DNA of 64,000 bases, taken from assembly GCF_000002075.1 (NCBI RefSeq), contig NW_004798056.1:152025-216024 (forward strand). Direction: 5' to 3'. This document shows, one piece after another, positions 53,480-64,000 of the stretch (the stretch's first letter is position 1; the number at the start of each line of letters is the position of its first letter). The translations under genes and the position numbers were made by a program. This DNA comes from Aplysia californica (lineage: Eukaryota > Mollusca > Gastropoda > Aplysiida > Aplysiidae). The notes below the pieces were generated by a model that saw only the letters and a list, made by a program, of their open reading frames with translations, was not told the origin of the DNA and ran no database searches.

Positions 53480-55275
53480 CAGAGTTGTTAAAGTACTTTT
53501 AAAAAGTGCTTAAGTACAAATTTAAGTACAATCTAAAAAATGTACCTAACTACAGTAAAAGTACTTTCCTGTAAAATGTACTTGAGTACAAGTAGTTTTT
53601 AAAAGGTACTTAAGAGTACATTTTGAGTACGTTCTGCTAATATGCTAAAACACTTCAGCGCTTATGCAAAACATCATACTAAATAACATATCCAGTATAT
53701 TTGACAAATTTGGCTATGTATTATACTAAACATGTAAACAGTATACAAAGCATTTGAATACACAATGTACGCTCTGAACGAAGGTGGAAATGGTCTGTGA
53801 AATTAAAAAACAAAAACCCAACCCAAACGAACAGACGCAACTAGTGGGTAAGTGCTAGAATAGAACTTGTTTGAGCAAGACAATGTGATCAAATGTAAGT
53901 CAGTCCAAGAGGTCGGAAAGTTCTACAGAAAAAGTATCCAAATTGAAAAATTGTAGATACAAAGTTGCTTTTAAGAAAACATAAAATTGATGAAAATGGC
54001 CAGCATAGAAATGGAAAAGTGCGTTGAATTCTTCATCAACAAATCCTCAAGCAATCAATGTAGCCTTGTCTTAAGCAAAAACCACCCCAAAAAAAGTTTA
54101 AAAGAAATTTAGGTGGCCTAAAAAAAATGTTAGATACACTTTGAGAACACAGTTTCAGTTTCAATTGATTATAGAGGTAAGACAGATTTTGGTCACACTG
54201 TGCAGTCCACGGCACCCACGGCAAACCAAAATACAATATTAGTTTCCTAGAGTCTAGTAAGTGTAGTGTAACCAAAGATGATCTACTACAGTAGTCTCCG
54301 CCTAAAATCCCAGTGCTCGGAAGCAAGGAAAATATGGGATCTTAGCCGACGAAGCCAAGGAAAAATCTACAGTGACCCATAAACTGACGTGAGCCCTGGG
54401 TGGATTTATAACATTTGGCAAGCAAAGAGTTGACCAATCTCAGTGGCATGAGGTATGCCTTAAATAATAATACACACTAATTAGCCTATCGTGAGTCTTG
54501 AGATCTTTATCTACGTTTATCCAGTTGCCCCTCCCCTTCACCTGTCCAACAATTTTAGCTTTCCATCTCTGATTGAGCCCCCCCCCCAAAAAAAAAAACC
54601 CAAAAAACAACAACAACAACAACAAACAAACAAAAAACAAACAAAAAACCGCCTCTGTTTTACGCACCATTACGTTGTGACCGCACCAATTAAAATTCAG
54701 GCTGTCTCGCAAATTCGGGAATAGAGAAAAACTGCTTTCAATGGTTAGGGAAGAGTTCACAGTTTGGTGTGATCCCGCCTGGAGCGAACTTGTAGGCCCA
54801 ACCCTCCCAGTGAGTGATGTAAGTTTAGGTGGTGAGCTCAGATGCGAGTGCGATGTTTGGGGAAAAGAAACGCATCGGTCAGTTCACACCTTGGTGTGAT
54901 CTCGTCTGGAGCAAACACTGTACCGTTTCATGGAGTTTTACCACGCTTGTGATCACAACATTCACGATAGTGGCTGATCTTTGACGCGACGGGCCGTTCT
55001 TTGATCTCAACTTTTAACTCTTGGTTGATCAGCTGTGCCCGCCCGGGGGTTTGTTCCGTAAATTATGATCAGAAATGCCGGCACTTACCCTTTCACTAAG
55101 CTTCTAAATTTCTCAAAATGTACTTTAAAAATACTCAAAAGTACTTGTATAAAAAGTATCGGAGTACAGTAAAAGTACTGGTTTAAAAAAAATGTACAGG
55201 AGTACAGTAAAAGTACCGAAAATTGTAAGGTAAGTACAAGTACCGGAGTACTTGTCTCCGTTACTACCAGCTCTG
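53480..55275. mobile_element. hAT-like nonautonomous element, copy 2
   Basis: Starts CAGAGTTGTTAAAGTAC, ends read inward CAGAGCTGGTAGTAACGG, with the exact 8-bp duplication CTTGTGAG (53472-53479 and 55276-55283). Same interior as copy 1, with substitutions, small indels and a local A/C-rich expansion at 54580-54650. The two target sites differ at one base (CTCGTGAG against CTTGTGAG). Confidence 0.88.
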
Positions 55276-55311
55276 CTTGTGAGCCCATACCCCAGGAACT
55301 CACAGTGCTGC

Positions 55312-55446
<135 letters not shown>

Positions 55447-55639
55447 TTTTACGGAGCGGAGTTGTTTCAGCACATAACATGTAGCTCTATTCACTAAATG
55501 TCCTGTCTTGTTGTGCGTATGCGTGAGTGCACTTAACCTTTGTAACATCCACTGCCATTGCAGTAAACGACCAAGACAAATTTCTCTTTTTGTGATGAAC
55601 AAAGATTTTCATTGTATGTCCTCTCGACAAAAGACACTG

Positions 55640-55815
55640 TGGTGCTCACTAGTAGTGATAGTATTGTTAGCATTGATGATAGGCTGTTAGCATCCCAATT
55701 AAAAAGTTACAGGTTCGAATCCCTGTCTGGCCCCACATTGTGTCTCTGAAAGACACTACCAAACTTGTGTCTTCCTGATCACTGTTGTTCAAGTGTTTGT
55801 CTTCCTCACGTCACC
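55640..55815 (+). repeat. tRNA-like SINE head fragment
   Basis: GTTACAGGTTCGAATCCCTG contains a perfect B box and a paired T-arm, followed by GTGTCTCTGAAAGACACTAC. The segment GTCTTCCTGATCACTGTTGT (about 55779) recurs at about 56692, so a second piece of the same unit lies 0.9 kb away. Confidence 0.5.
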
Positions 55816-56018
55816 AAAGCAGGAACGGGTACTCAGGTCTCGTGGAAAAAATGGCACACAAAAAAGACCTTGCTTGTGTGTTGGTGTTTGCTGAGCACCT
55901 GTACAAAGGCAGCACTGAATGCTTACCAGGAAGTTGAGAGTGTTTCAGCACGTTATAACGTCAGTCAGGATAACGCAAAGAGTAAAACCCATAGAGTATG
56001 ATAGAGCCTTCATCACTA

Positions 56019-56430
56019 GTCACCATCATCATCATTGCCTTTCTCGCCCTGATCAGAATATATGCCACGAACAAAAACGTTTTCCACCTTCCCCTATCCT
56101 GGGCTAGCCACTTCATGTTATTCCATGTCTTCCCACTTTTCTGTACATCAATTTCTGTGATTTTTCTCCAGGTTCCACGTGGTCCCCCCCTTCATCTTTT
56201 ACCCTGTGGCTTTCAATCCAACACTTTCCTTGTTATGCAGCCGCTTGACTTTCGGAGAGCATGTCCAATCCATCGCCACTGCCTTCTTCCCACCTCATCT
56301 CTGACTCAGACTGGGCGCTGCCCTGTTCTCCTTAATAGCCTACTTCCTCGTTGGTGACCCTGTATGTCCATCTGATCTTCATTAACTTCCTTAGACATTT
56401 GTTCAAGAAAACCTGGATCCTCTAATAGAA
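56019..56430 (-). mobile_element. LINE C-terminal fragment with (ATG)n tail, inverted
   Basis: The minus strand holds [20 protein letters not shown] and DWKPQGKR, then the segment corresponding to WRRITEIDVQKSGKTWNN, and ends in ATGATGATGATGGTG. Same family as 47460-47652, frame broken. Confidence 0.75.
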
Positions 56431-57099
56431 GACCCAATTTATAAATAAACATATTCTATTCATCTCATTCCCTGAGCTTACTGAAGCTTTTCTACGATCT
56501 TTTGATTTTGCCTTGTCAATGTAGACCATGTAGCCTATATTTAAAGTGTTCTGAAACTGCAATATATATATATAACAAAGCTCTCACTAGTGTAAGTTTA
56601 TACATTATGTAGATCTACCCTTTTTGGAGCCATGGAGGGAAGTGACATTTCTCAGGAGCAAATACACAACTGAGTTGTTGTTTAGGAGTATGTCTTCCTG
56701 ATCACTGTTGTTTAAGTGTTTGTCTTCCACTTCCTGACCACCCCCCCCCCCAATCATATTTTTTTATTTTGGCAAGCATATTATCACCACTTGAGGGAAA
56801 GGAGGAAAAAAAAAAGGGGGGGGGGGAGGTAATCAATAAATAGACCACTGGTACACTAGAAAGAGGTGCAAGTGCAACCCCTCTCACTCTTTTGTGAGAA
56901 ATAGCACACAACAAAGGTGCAGTCCAGTCACTTCACAATTACTTTAATGTGTCTTCTCAGCTTTTTCCGGCCTCGTTACGTCCAACTTTTTCCCTCTTCC
57001 ATCTTTAACACTACCCGTTTATTATATAGTATATATAATTGGGTAATTTTTCTTCAAACCATTCAGCAGGCACTTAGCCTCTCTTTAGAGCTATAAGAC
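56431..57099. other. Intergenic, low complexity
   Basis: Contains C- and G-runs (56741-56750 and 56816-56825) and a (TA)n patch at about 56563. No exon seen. Confidence 0.4.
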
Positions 57100-57412
57100 C
57101 TAAAAATAATAATAATAAAGAGCATTTGTATAGTACATATAAATACTGACAGCAAGACCTATGCGTTTTACACACTATAATATTACCCCAGCAGACCATA
57201 GAAAATTCAGAAACATTCTCAGCTTCCCGGGAAGCATGCAGTGCAAGCAACTAATTAAGCACTCCAACACTACAAACATTCCCACCCAGGTGAAGAAAGG
57301 AAAATTTGTGTAAAGTGCTTTTCCCAAGGACACAACGTTGGGCCCCTGACGGGATTCGAATAGACGACCTTACGGTTGAGAGTCGGAGAGCTTAACCAGT
57401 AAGCCACCTAGT
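57100..57412 (-). repeat. tRNA-derived SINE, AAT-tailed type (full copy)
   Basis: The head near 57412 (minus strand GGCTTACTGGTTAAGCTCTC, B box ATTCGAATCCC), body and AATAATAATAATAA tail near 57100 are all present. Confidence 0.8.
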
Positions 57413-59715
57413 ATGTATCATCTGACTAGGTACCAAATACAATTTTTTTAAATTCATGTATTTAATCTCAGACATGCACATTGCACGGGGTGTCATTGAA
57501 CGCACTCCAGGACGTCGAAAAAGGCAAAAAAGAATACCAAGAGAAAAGCAATGCGAGTACAGATGGGGTAACTGCATCTATTTACATTACCTGTTAAACG
57601 TACGATCTTACTTAAGTCTGGACTAAAGACACATCGTAACAAACACTAAGTTTAAATCTTACCAAAATGAAGGGCCCTCATGCTGTTTCACACTAGTGAC
57701 AATGCGAAATGTCGATAAAATTGGCATTAAACAACTACCACCAATGCTAAACTAAATTTATTATGACACAAATGTAATGACGGGTTTGATACCTTGCTCA
57801 GCAGCAAATTTATTTTCATGATTTACATACTTTCAAGCAAAGTGATAATGAAGGCAAGAAAAAAAAAATTTAACAAAGCTAAATTATTATATTATAAAAT
57901 ATTATATTTTTTCTTATCAATTCCACATTGCAAAAAGAATTTTGAAAGAACAAATTTTGCAGAAAGGGTTTGAAAAGGGAGGAAAGATTGCTGATCCTCC
58001 ACCAGAAGCAGAGTGGTCTTCTGCACCATTCTTGATAAAGGTTTGGGGAAACAATAGTGGATAACAATCAGAAAAACAAATCACTGAGACTTTAAAAAAC
58101 CCAAAACAAAACAAAAATTGGGGTATAAATCAAATGATGACAGTTACAAATGACATGAACACCTGCACAAGAAAAGAAACCGAAAAAAAAAAATGTTCCC
58201 AATAAATTAACAATAATAGTCTACTTCTCTCATTGCACCTTCATACGATCATGGAAAAGAACAAACGAAATGAACCGAGCAAAATAAATAAAAACAAATA
58301 GTGCAGGACATATTGTGGGTATTACTTTCAACCCCAGACCAAGCTAACATCAACCAAGAGAAGTACGAGAAGTACTACACTTAAGGTCACATTGAAAGTT
58401 CTTATTTTAAAAAAGAAACAACATTTATATGATATCTTCAATTTCAATGTGATATTAGAAGTGTAAAAACCACTAATCACAAAACCAATATGCAGCGTTG
58501 TAATCTGCACAAAAAGAAAAATGCATTTAATTTGTCCTTGCTAAACAATTTAGAAGACTATAACCAAACTGAGAACATCTTTTGAAAAAAATTTAGAAAG
58601 CTGGTCAATTGCATACTTTACAAACATGAAATCGCAGGCTCTTTAAAAAACAAACAATTTTATTGTAATAATATATGGAAAAAACATGACAATACAAGCC
58701 TGAAACTGCATTAAGGAAACATAGTGACTTTTCATCAAAGAGAGTAGCCCGCTGGCTTCTTCAGGGACAAAATAGAAAAAAAAAAGAGGACTTTCACTGC
58801 AGAAAAACACTGCAGGATCAGATATGTGATCCTCCTGTCCACTCGCACTGGCAAGTTGTTCACTCTCTTTGTGGCTTTCATAACATCACATTAACTTATA
58901 AAGTAACTCAGTCATCTGTACAGTATAATGTACACACACACACACACACACACCAGCTCACACTGACATGAAACATGCATGCCAAACAGACATTTTTATA
59001 GAAAATACCTAGAAGAATTTAGTTGGTAGGATGAAGATTATGTTATGGAATCTCTTGAAGGAAGAAAACTCATTGCCCAACATGGGATAGTCATGTGCAG
59101 TTGATGTGACCTGGAGCTAGCTACAACTACATCACAATTCCTCTCCATGAAAACCCACGAATTAAACATACTTTGTCAATGCCACATGTGATGTCATTAC
59201 GCTTGTTCTGTGTTTGTGCAGTGTTCCCACTACTTTTTAATAAGCAGATTAAAAGAAGTGTTTGACAACTCTAACCTGAGAAAGAGACAGAGAAATTTTT
59301 TATTTCATCACCACACTTGTGATAACATGAACAGTACAATACATATTATGATGAGACACATTAGAAAATTGTTCGACCAAAATGCTTTCCAAAAAGTCTG
59401 CGAGACAGAGCTACATTTGCATGAGAGTAAATGCAGTCTTTGATGTTTTCTAGTACGGGTTAATGACCAGTATTGGAGAACTAGTTTTTTTTCGAGATTG
59501 TTACAACACTTAACAGTGGTTCGAGGCATCATCAGAATTACCAAACATCCTCAGAAACGAATCTCCATACATCTGCAGCCAGCAGCTCTGAACACAGACA
59601 GTAGTAGCCAACAAATTCAAACAACGGCAAAAACTTCATTCAACTCAAAGCTAACACTCACACAGGACAACAACACGTCATTCTCTTCCCCTGTGCAATA
59701 AAGAGGCACGCAGCA
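57413..59715 (-). other. CAPZB 3' UTR and downstream flank
   Basis: No exon is seen. Minus-strand AATAAA signals occur at about 58655 and 57808 and would give 3' UTRs of about 1.06 and 1.9 kb. An (AC)n microsatellite lies at about 58931-58954. Confidence 0.4.
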
Positions 59716-62664
59716 TCACTGAGCCTGAGTCCGCTGGGAGAGCGCCTGGAACAAGTCTTTCTTGAACGCCGCCTGTTGCTTGGAGTCTTGCAAAGGCTCG
59801 TGGGAACGGAGTCGGTTCACAATGTCTTTGGTCTTGCCAAAATAGATGCTGTTGAGGGTGCTTCGAATTTTGTTCTCCATTTCCTGTAAAATTGTAATTT
59901 AAGAAAAAAGTCATCAAAACATTCCAAAACACAAATTTCCAAACACTGAAATTCTAAGCCGGGATCAGCAGTGACTCATTAATCTATTGCCATAAAAATT
60001 TCATGATCTGGACTTTTTAATACAGTATAATTCATCTCATAAAACTAAAACCACTGTGCATATGACAAATACATGTACTTAAAAAAAATTTATGATTTAT
60101 GATCTTCTTATCCCTCACAAGTATACCTTTCTCATGGCTATCATAGAAAGATGAAAAATGGATAATTCCTCTTCTCTCTTGAATGTAAAAGAACTTGAAT
60201 CGAAAAAGAGAAAATGAACATTTTGCATTCATTATAACATAATTTTTTTAAAAGGGAATATTCACAGCGTAATCTAAGAATTGAATTAAATACAAGTTAC
60301 AATTTTCATAAAACAGACTCTCAACTTTTAAAGAACCTTTATACATCATTTATACCTGGTGCAAAATGAAAGCAAAGCTATGCCTGAATTTTACACAGAG
60401 AAAGAACAGCTAATTAGCAAAGCAAAAAAAAAAAAGAGGAAACATTTAAAATCTTATCATTCTACACAGCAGGGGTGGGTTTTTTAAGTTCATGAATAAA
60501 TCACACTTAATCAGGATATACAAAACCAACGTCAAACTTTATAACTTTACATTTACGGAACTTTCACCAAGATGGGAAGGCAAGTCAATACCTAAACAAA
60601 TTAATTCGTTTTAGTTTTAGTATGAGTTTTACCGCACTTGCAACACAATAAGGTCATATAAGTGCTGAAGATTAGAGGTGTTACAAGAGTTATAAACACA
60701 AAAAAGAAGAAGGGGAGATCAGGACAATAGATGTTTGATAGGAAAGAAAGAGCAAACCATACCAGAGCACCCACCAACCACTCACATAATCATTCAGCTA
60801 AAGTACCATTTTAAACAAAATGCACCAGACAGCAGCCAGTAAATTACTATTATATGCAACACTTTGCAAGAAGGGAGTTCAAGAAGTCAACGTTCAATGA
60901 ATGAGAAGTCAAAAAAATAATGTTTTAATGGCTATGCCAATCACTTAACAATTGAAAGCGAATCAAAACGAGAAAAGTAAATATAACGACTTACTTCCAC
61001 CATCTTTCCGATGTTAACTATATGTGGTGAATTGTCATTGACAGCAGCATCACTTTCAACCTGAAAAGCAAACGCAGAAACAATAAACAATGACGATTAT
61101 TTCTTGTCTTGAGAAAGAAAAAATATAACTACAGTCCAACCTGCTGTAACAACCACGTGTCCAAGACAACCACTTGTAAAAACGATTACTGCCCACTGCC
61201 CCCGATTTTTCTATATATTATAACAAAATTAAAATGACAGTGTCCAAATGAACCACCTGTCTAAGACTACCACTTTTCTCTTCGACAATACTACATTCAA
61301 CTTAGAAGACACACAAACAGTCTATTAGCATATGTTCTACATAGAGTTTTACGGCACTTACAACATAAATAGTAATACAAATGCTGAAGATTTGAGGTAA
61401 TACTATGGAGTAACATACAAAGAAAAGAAACAGGAGGGATAAGGATAACAGATGTTTGATAAGAAATTATTATTTTTTTTTATAGTAGAGGGTTTTACGG
61501 CGCTCGCAACTGCATAAGGTCATATGAGCGCCAAGGGGTGGGTGTCAACAGAGAAGTCTTTAAAGGGAATCAGACTTATTCTGCTCACCTCTCTAGCTTC
61601 AACAGCACAAGGTCTGCTTCGACTATCAAGGCACCTCAAAAATAGCACGTCACAAGACAGTGACAAACGTACAAAAGAAGTAGAGGAAAAATGACAATAG
61701 TAAGGATTAGGAAAGAAAAAGCAGCAGTTCACTGTTGTAGATCAGGCACAGTTATGAGCGTGACATGAATCAGCCCATTTACAATTCTACTGCGCTTGAA
61801 CAAGAAATGTCCCCCCTTTGGGAATGGCCTAAAGACACTACAGTCAGTGGCATTACCCCGGGGAAGTTGATAGTAAAGAAGGAGCAAACCACAGCACGCA
61901 CCTTATCCCCCCCCCCCCCCAACTGTACAGGAGACTGCAGACCACAAGAGCAAGAAACCCGAATTAGCCCATATAAATTAATTTTTATACAACTTGTCTC
62001 TAAATGCCTACTTTCTTGACGAAAGTCAAAGTACCCAGGCTAAAATACAGGGAATACAAAGTTTTGCAGCAAGCATTTTCAAGCTGTCAACTAATTTTTT
62101 TGGGAAAAAAAATAATTTGGACATAGTACAAAGGAATTAACAGGTTCAGGTTTCTCACAGAGCATTTACAATTAAACATGCACTGGCATATTAAGAAAGA
62201 CTCTGGGCTTATTTCACGAGTACTTCACTTATAAGTCTTTCTCAGTACAGTTTGCATTCTATGAAAAGCCAAACATTTCCCTAGCAAACACACAGAGGGA
62301 AGAAAAAGGAAACAATATCAACAATGCACTTGACACTCATCAACTTGAACTACTCAAAAAACAAGTATTATGGCATGCTGACACCTATGCATTCTTTATT
62401 GCAGAACAAAGCCCTGTCTCAGTCTCGTACACTCAGGATGGATAAACAGCCATGTATTAAACATTTTGTTACATTGTAGACTGGACTAGATCTACCTACT
62501 GATAGTGCTCCCTAAGATCTAGCGAGGGAATGAAGGAAAAGAAATACCTGTCTCGTTAAGCTGCCTCCCAAATTCATGGTCCCTGAACCTTCTTTGTTTG
62601 TTTGAAGCCACAACATCACCGTCGAGGTCAGCTTGTAGTGAGCATTCTTTCCGCTGGACTTTTC
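59716..62664 (-). CDS. CAPZB: F-actin-capping protein subunit beta, last three coding exons (partial)
   Basis: Exons in transcript order: 62664-62548, 61060-60995, 59883-59716 (TGA at 59718-59716). All junctions are phase 0. They give [59 protein letters not shown] and [20 protein letters not shown], ending ALSQRTQAQ. This matches the C-terminal 116 or so residues of the capping protein beta subunit, including the conserved [10 protein letters not shown] and NKIRSTLN blocks. CAPZB pairs with CAPZA and caps actin-filament barbed ends; the C-terminal helix is the beta tentacle. The tentacle here (after [10 protein letters not shown]) is more divergent than the rest. The exons for the N-terminal portion, including the GCWDSIHVVEV region, are not in 62665-64000 and must lie to the right. 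Confidence 0.96.
60603..60785 (-). repeat. Type-2 SINE, inverted, near-complete
   Basis: GTTTTACCGCACTTGCAACA to AAGTGCTGAAGATTAGAGGT, then ATCAGGACAATAGATGTTTG and CCATACCAGAGCACCCACCA. CAPZB intron. Confidence 0.78.
61132..61295. mobile_element. pogo/Tc1-like MITE, third copy
   Basis: TA then CAGTCCAACCTGCTGTAACA, interior CCACGTGTCCAAGACAACCA and CACCTGTCTAAGACTACCAC, related to 13597-13774. The right end is decayed. CAPZB intron. Confidence 0.55.
61340..61532 (-). repeat. Decayed type-2 SINE followed by a GAGCGCC hairpin tail
   Basis: 61340-61470 is a diverged inverted type-2 copy (AGAGTTTTACGGCACTTACA). 61490-61532 is an inverted hairpin tail with an intact GGCGCTC/GAGCGCC stem (61499-61532). 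Confidence 0.65.
61533..62547. other. CAPZB intron, no further features
   Basis: A poly-C run at 61909-61920; otherwise nothing recognised. Confidence 0.4.
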
Positions 62665-63540
62665 CTGTAGACATGGATGATGGATGGATGAAGAATGTAA
62701 AGCAAACCTTATGTAGAAATCGTAATGGTTTGAAATTTCAGTTTACATATAAGATTATATCGTAAACCTTAAGGAGCCGCATACACTCTACCTGTCTCTT
62801 TCTGTGCACATCTCAGTGCGCCATACTGCAAACCAAGTAGTCAAACCAAGGGAACTGGTCTTGGAAGACTTGGGGGGGGGGAAGAGGGTTGCAAAGCACA
62901 AATGGTAAATAGAAAAAAACTCAAAGATCGCATTTTTTTCATGTCAGACATAGCTGTCAGGAGCGAGAAGCAGGTTTAATCTTCATAAAGAATGGTTAAT
63001 CAGCAGAATACCAGTAAGGACTTGGATGGACCACTATATAAGGATCATAATAATGATATGTTATAATAAACAACATTGGTCATATATGAAGCATCTCCTT
63101 TCAGTTACGAGACTTAAGTTTTTAAGTGAGCAGAACATCAGCCTAAGCATCATAATTTCTATTCACACCTTAGGACCTACGGTGGCACACTCCAACCACC
63201 CGCATCACATGTTACTAAAAGAAAGAGACAAATTTTGTTAGTACAGAAATTACTGTGAGGACTACGTCTATGACATCCTTTGATTAAAAACTTTTAGTTT
63301 CAGTCTGGAGTGAGCGAAGCCTTTTTCGTCGGCCAGATGTTCTAACGTTTACAGGCCAAAATGTCGACAAAATAAAATGTTAGATCCTACAGTTCAATCA
63401 TTAACAAACTACAAAATCTGTAACAGGAAATGGATATAATTGCAAATTAGAATCTGGAAGGAAATCAGTATAATAATTGGTTTGCTGCAATTTTCGAATA
63501 AATTACATCAAGACTCAATTGCCAGTATTCAACAACGGGT
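62665..63540. other. CAPZB intron, no exon seen
   Basis: Searched on the minus strand for the upstream CAPZB exon and found none. A poly-G run lies at 62872-62880. Confidence 0.4.
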
Positions 63541-63607
63541 GACCTTATTTAGGCCACACTGTGGCCCAAATAAGCTAAACCCCCCTCCCTTACCTTATTT
63601 AGGCCAC

Positions 63608-63682
63608 ATCATATGGTAGATTTCTTGAACTAATCATATGGTAGATTTCTTGAACTAATCATATGGTAGATTTCTTGAACTA
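63608..63682 (+). repeat. 25-bp tandem repeat, three units
   Basis: ATATGGTAGATTTCTTGAAC plus TAATC repeated at 63611, 63636 and 63661 with almost no differences. Just before it, CCTTATTTAGGCCACA occurs twice (63543 and 63593). Confidence 0.9.
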
Positions 63683-63791
63683 ACCATGGATTCGGAAGGT
63701 CGAGATTCTACTGATCTTTTTATTTAGTGCGGGGTATTATTTCAAAATAGAGGATGATACTAAATGATAAGTGGACCAAGGGTAAGAGTTG

Positions 63792-63930
63792 TGTGTCTGT
63801 GTGTGTGTGTGTGTGAGTGTGTGTATGTGTGTGTGTGTATGTGTGTGTGTATGTGTTTGTTTTGTGTGTGGTTGTGGTGAGAGAGAGATCTAGAGAGAGA
63901 GAGTAAATGTGTATGTATGTGTGTATGTGT
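63792..63930. repeat. (TG)n and mixed microsatellite
   Basis: TG repeats with TATG interruptions, an AGAGAGA patch, then TGTATGTATG. Confidence 0.9.
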
Positions 63931-64000
63931 GTAATGTGTGAATGTTATTGTGTGCATGAGTGTCTATCTCAGTTGTACGGTCCAAATGTACATTATTTTG

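Noticed and set aside
55690-55735. tRNA gene
   Set aside because: Only the T-arm and B box are convincing; the rest does not fold as a tRNA.
63608-63682. CRISPR-like array
   Set aside because: The repeats are contiguous with no spacers, in an animal genome.

Overview
The window is nuclear DNA from an animal, most likely a mollusc. It is AT-rich, intron-dense and packed with short DNA transposons, tRNA-derived SINEs, microsatellites and long poly-G runs. The animal assignment rests on conserved protein domains. The mollusc assignment is softer and rests on gene structure and repeat style only.

Three host genes can be supported. (1) A polyhomeotic/PHC gene on the + strand has 14 coding exons between 5711 and 24500. 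All splice phases agree and give a predicted 1070-residue Polycomb (PRC1) protein with poly-Q tracts, an HD1 segment, an FCS zinc finger and a C-terminal SAM domain. (2) A minus-strand gene between 47820 and 33846 has eight phase-matched exons. It encodes a small protein ending in Ile-Tyr-Val and is probably proteasome assembly chaperone 1 (PSMG1). (3) The last three coding exons of F-actin-capping protein subunit beta (CAPZB) lie on the minus strand from 62664 to 59716; the rest lies beyond the right edge. PHC and PSMG1 converge tail to tail; PSMG1 and CAPZB run in the same direction. They have no obvious shared pathway.

Most of the remaining DNA is mobile. Elements with readable ends and target duplications include a Harbinger-like element (3328-4242, TTA), a piggyBac-like element inside a PHC intron (19940-21023, TTAA), an internally deleted Tc1 element just past the PSMG1 stop (33212-33818, TA), two hAT-like copies (29136-30870 and 53480-55275, 8-bp duplications), a 280-bp element with an 8-bp duplication (50504-50783), and a 2.1-kb inverted-repeat element with a 6-bp duplication that split a LINE (48190-50330). 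At least four SINE types occur in many copies.

The most striking observation is a 3' hairpin module (stem GGCGCTC/GAGCGCC or GGCACTT/AAGTGCC, followed by GTAAAAC) that ends at least two otherwise different SINE types and many stand-alone fragments. The same module ends a 5'-truncated LINE with a zinc-knuckle C-terminus at 37297-37895. The two stem versions differ by two compensating base pairs. This looks like a LINE and its SINE dependants recognised through a shared RNA hairpin.
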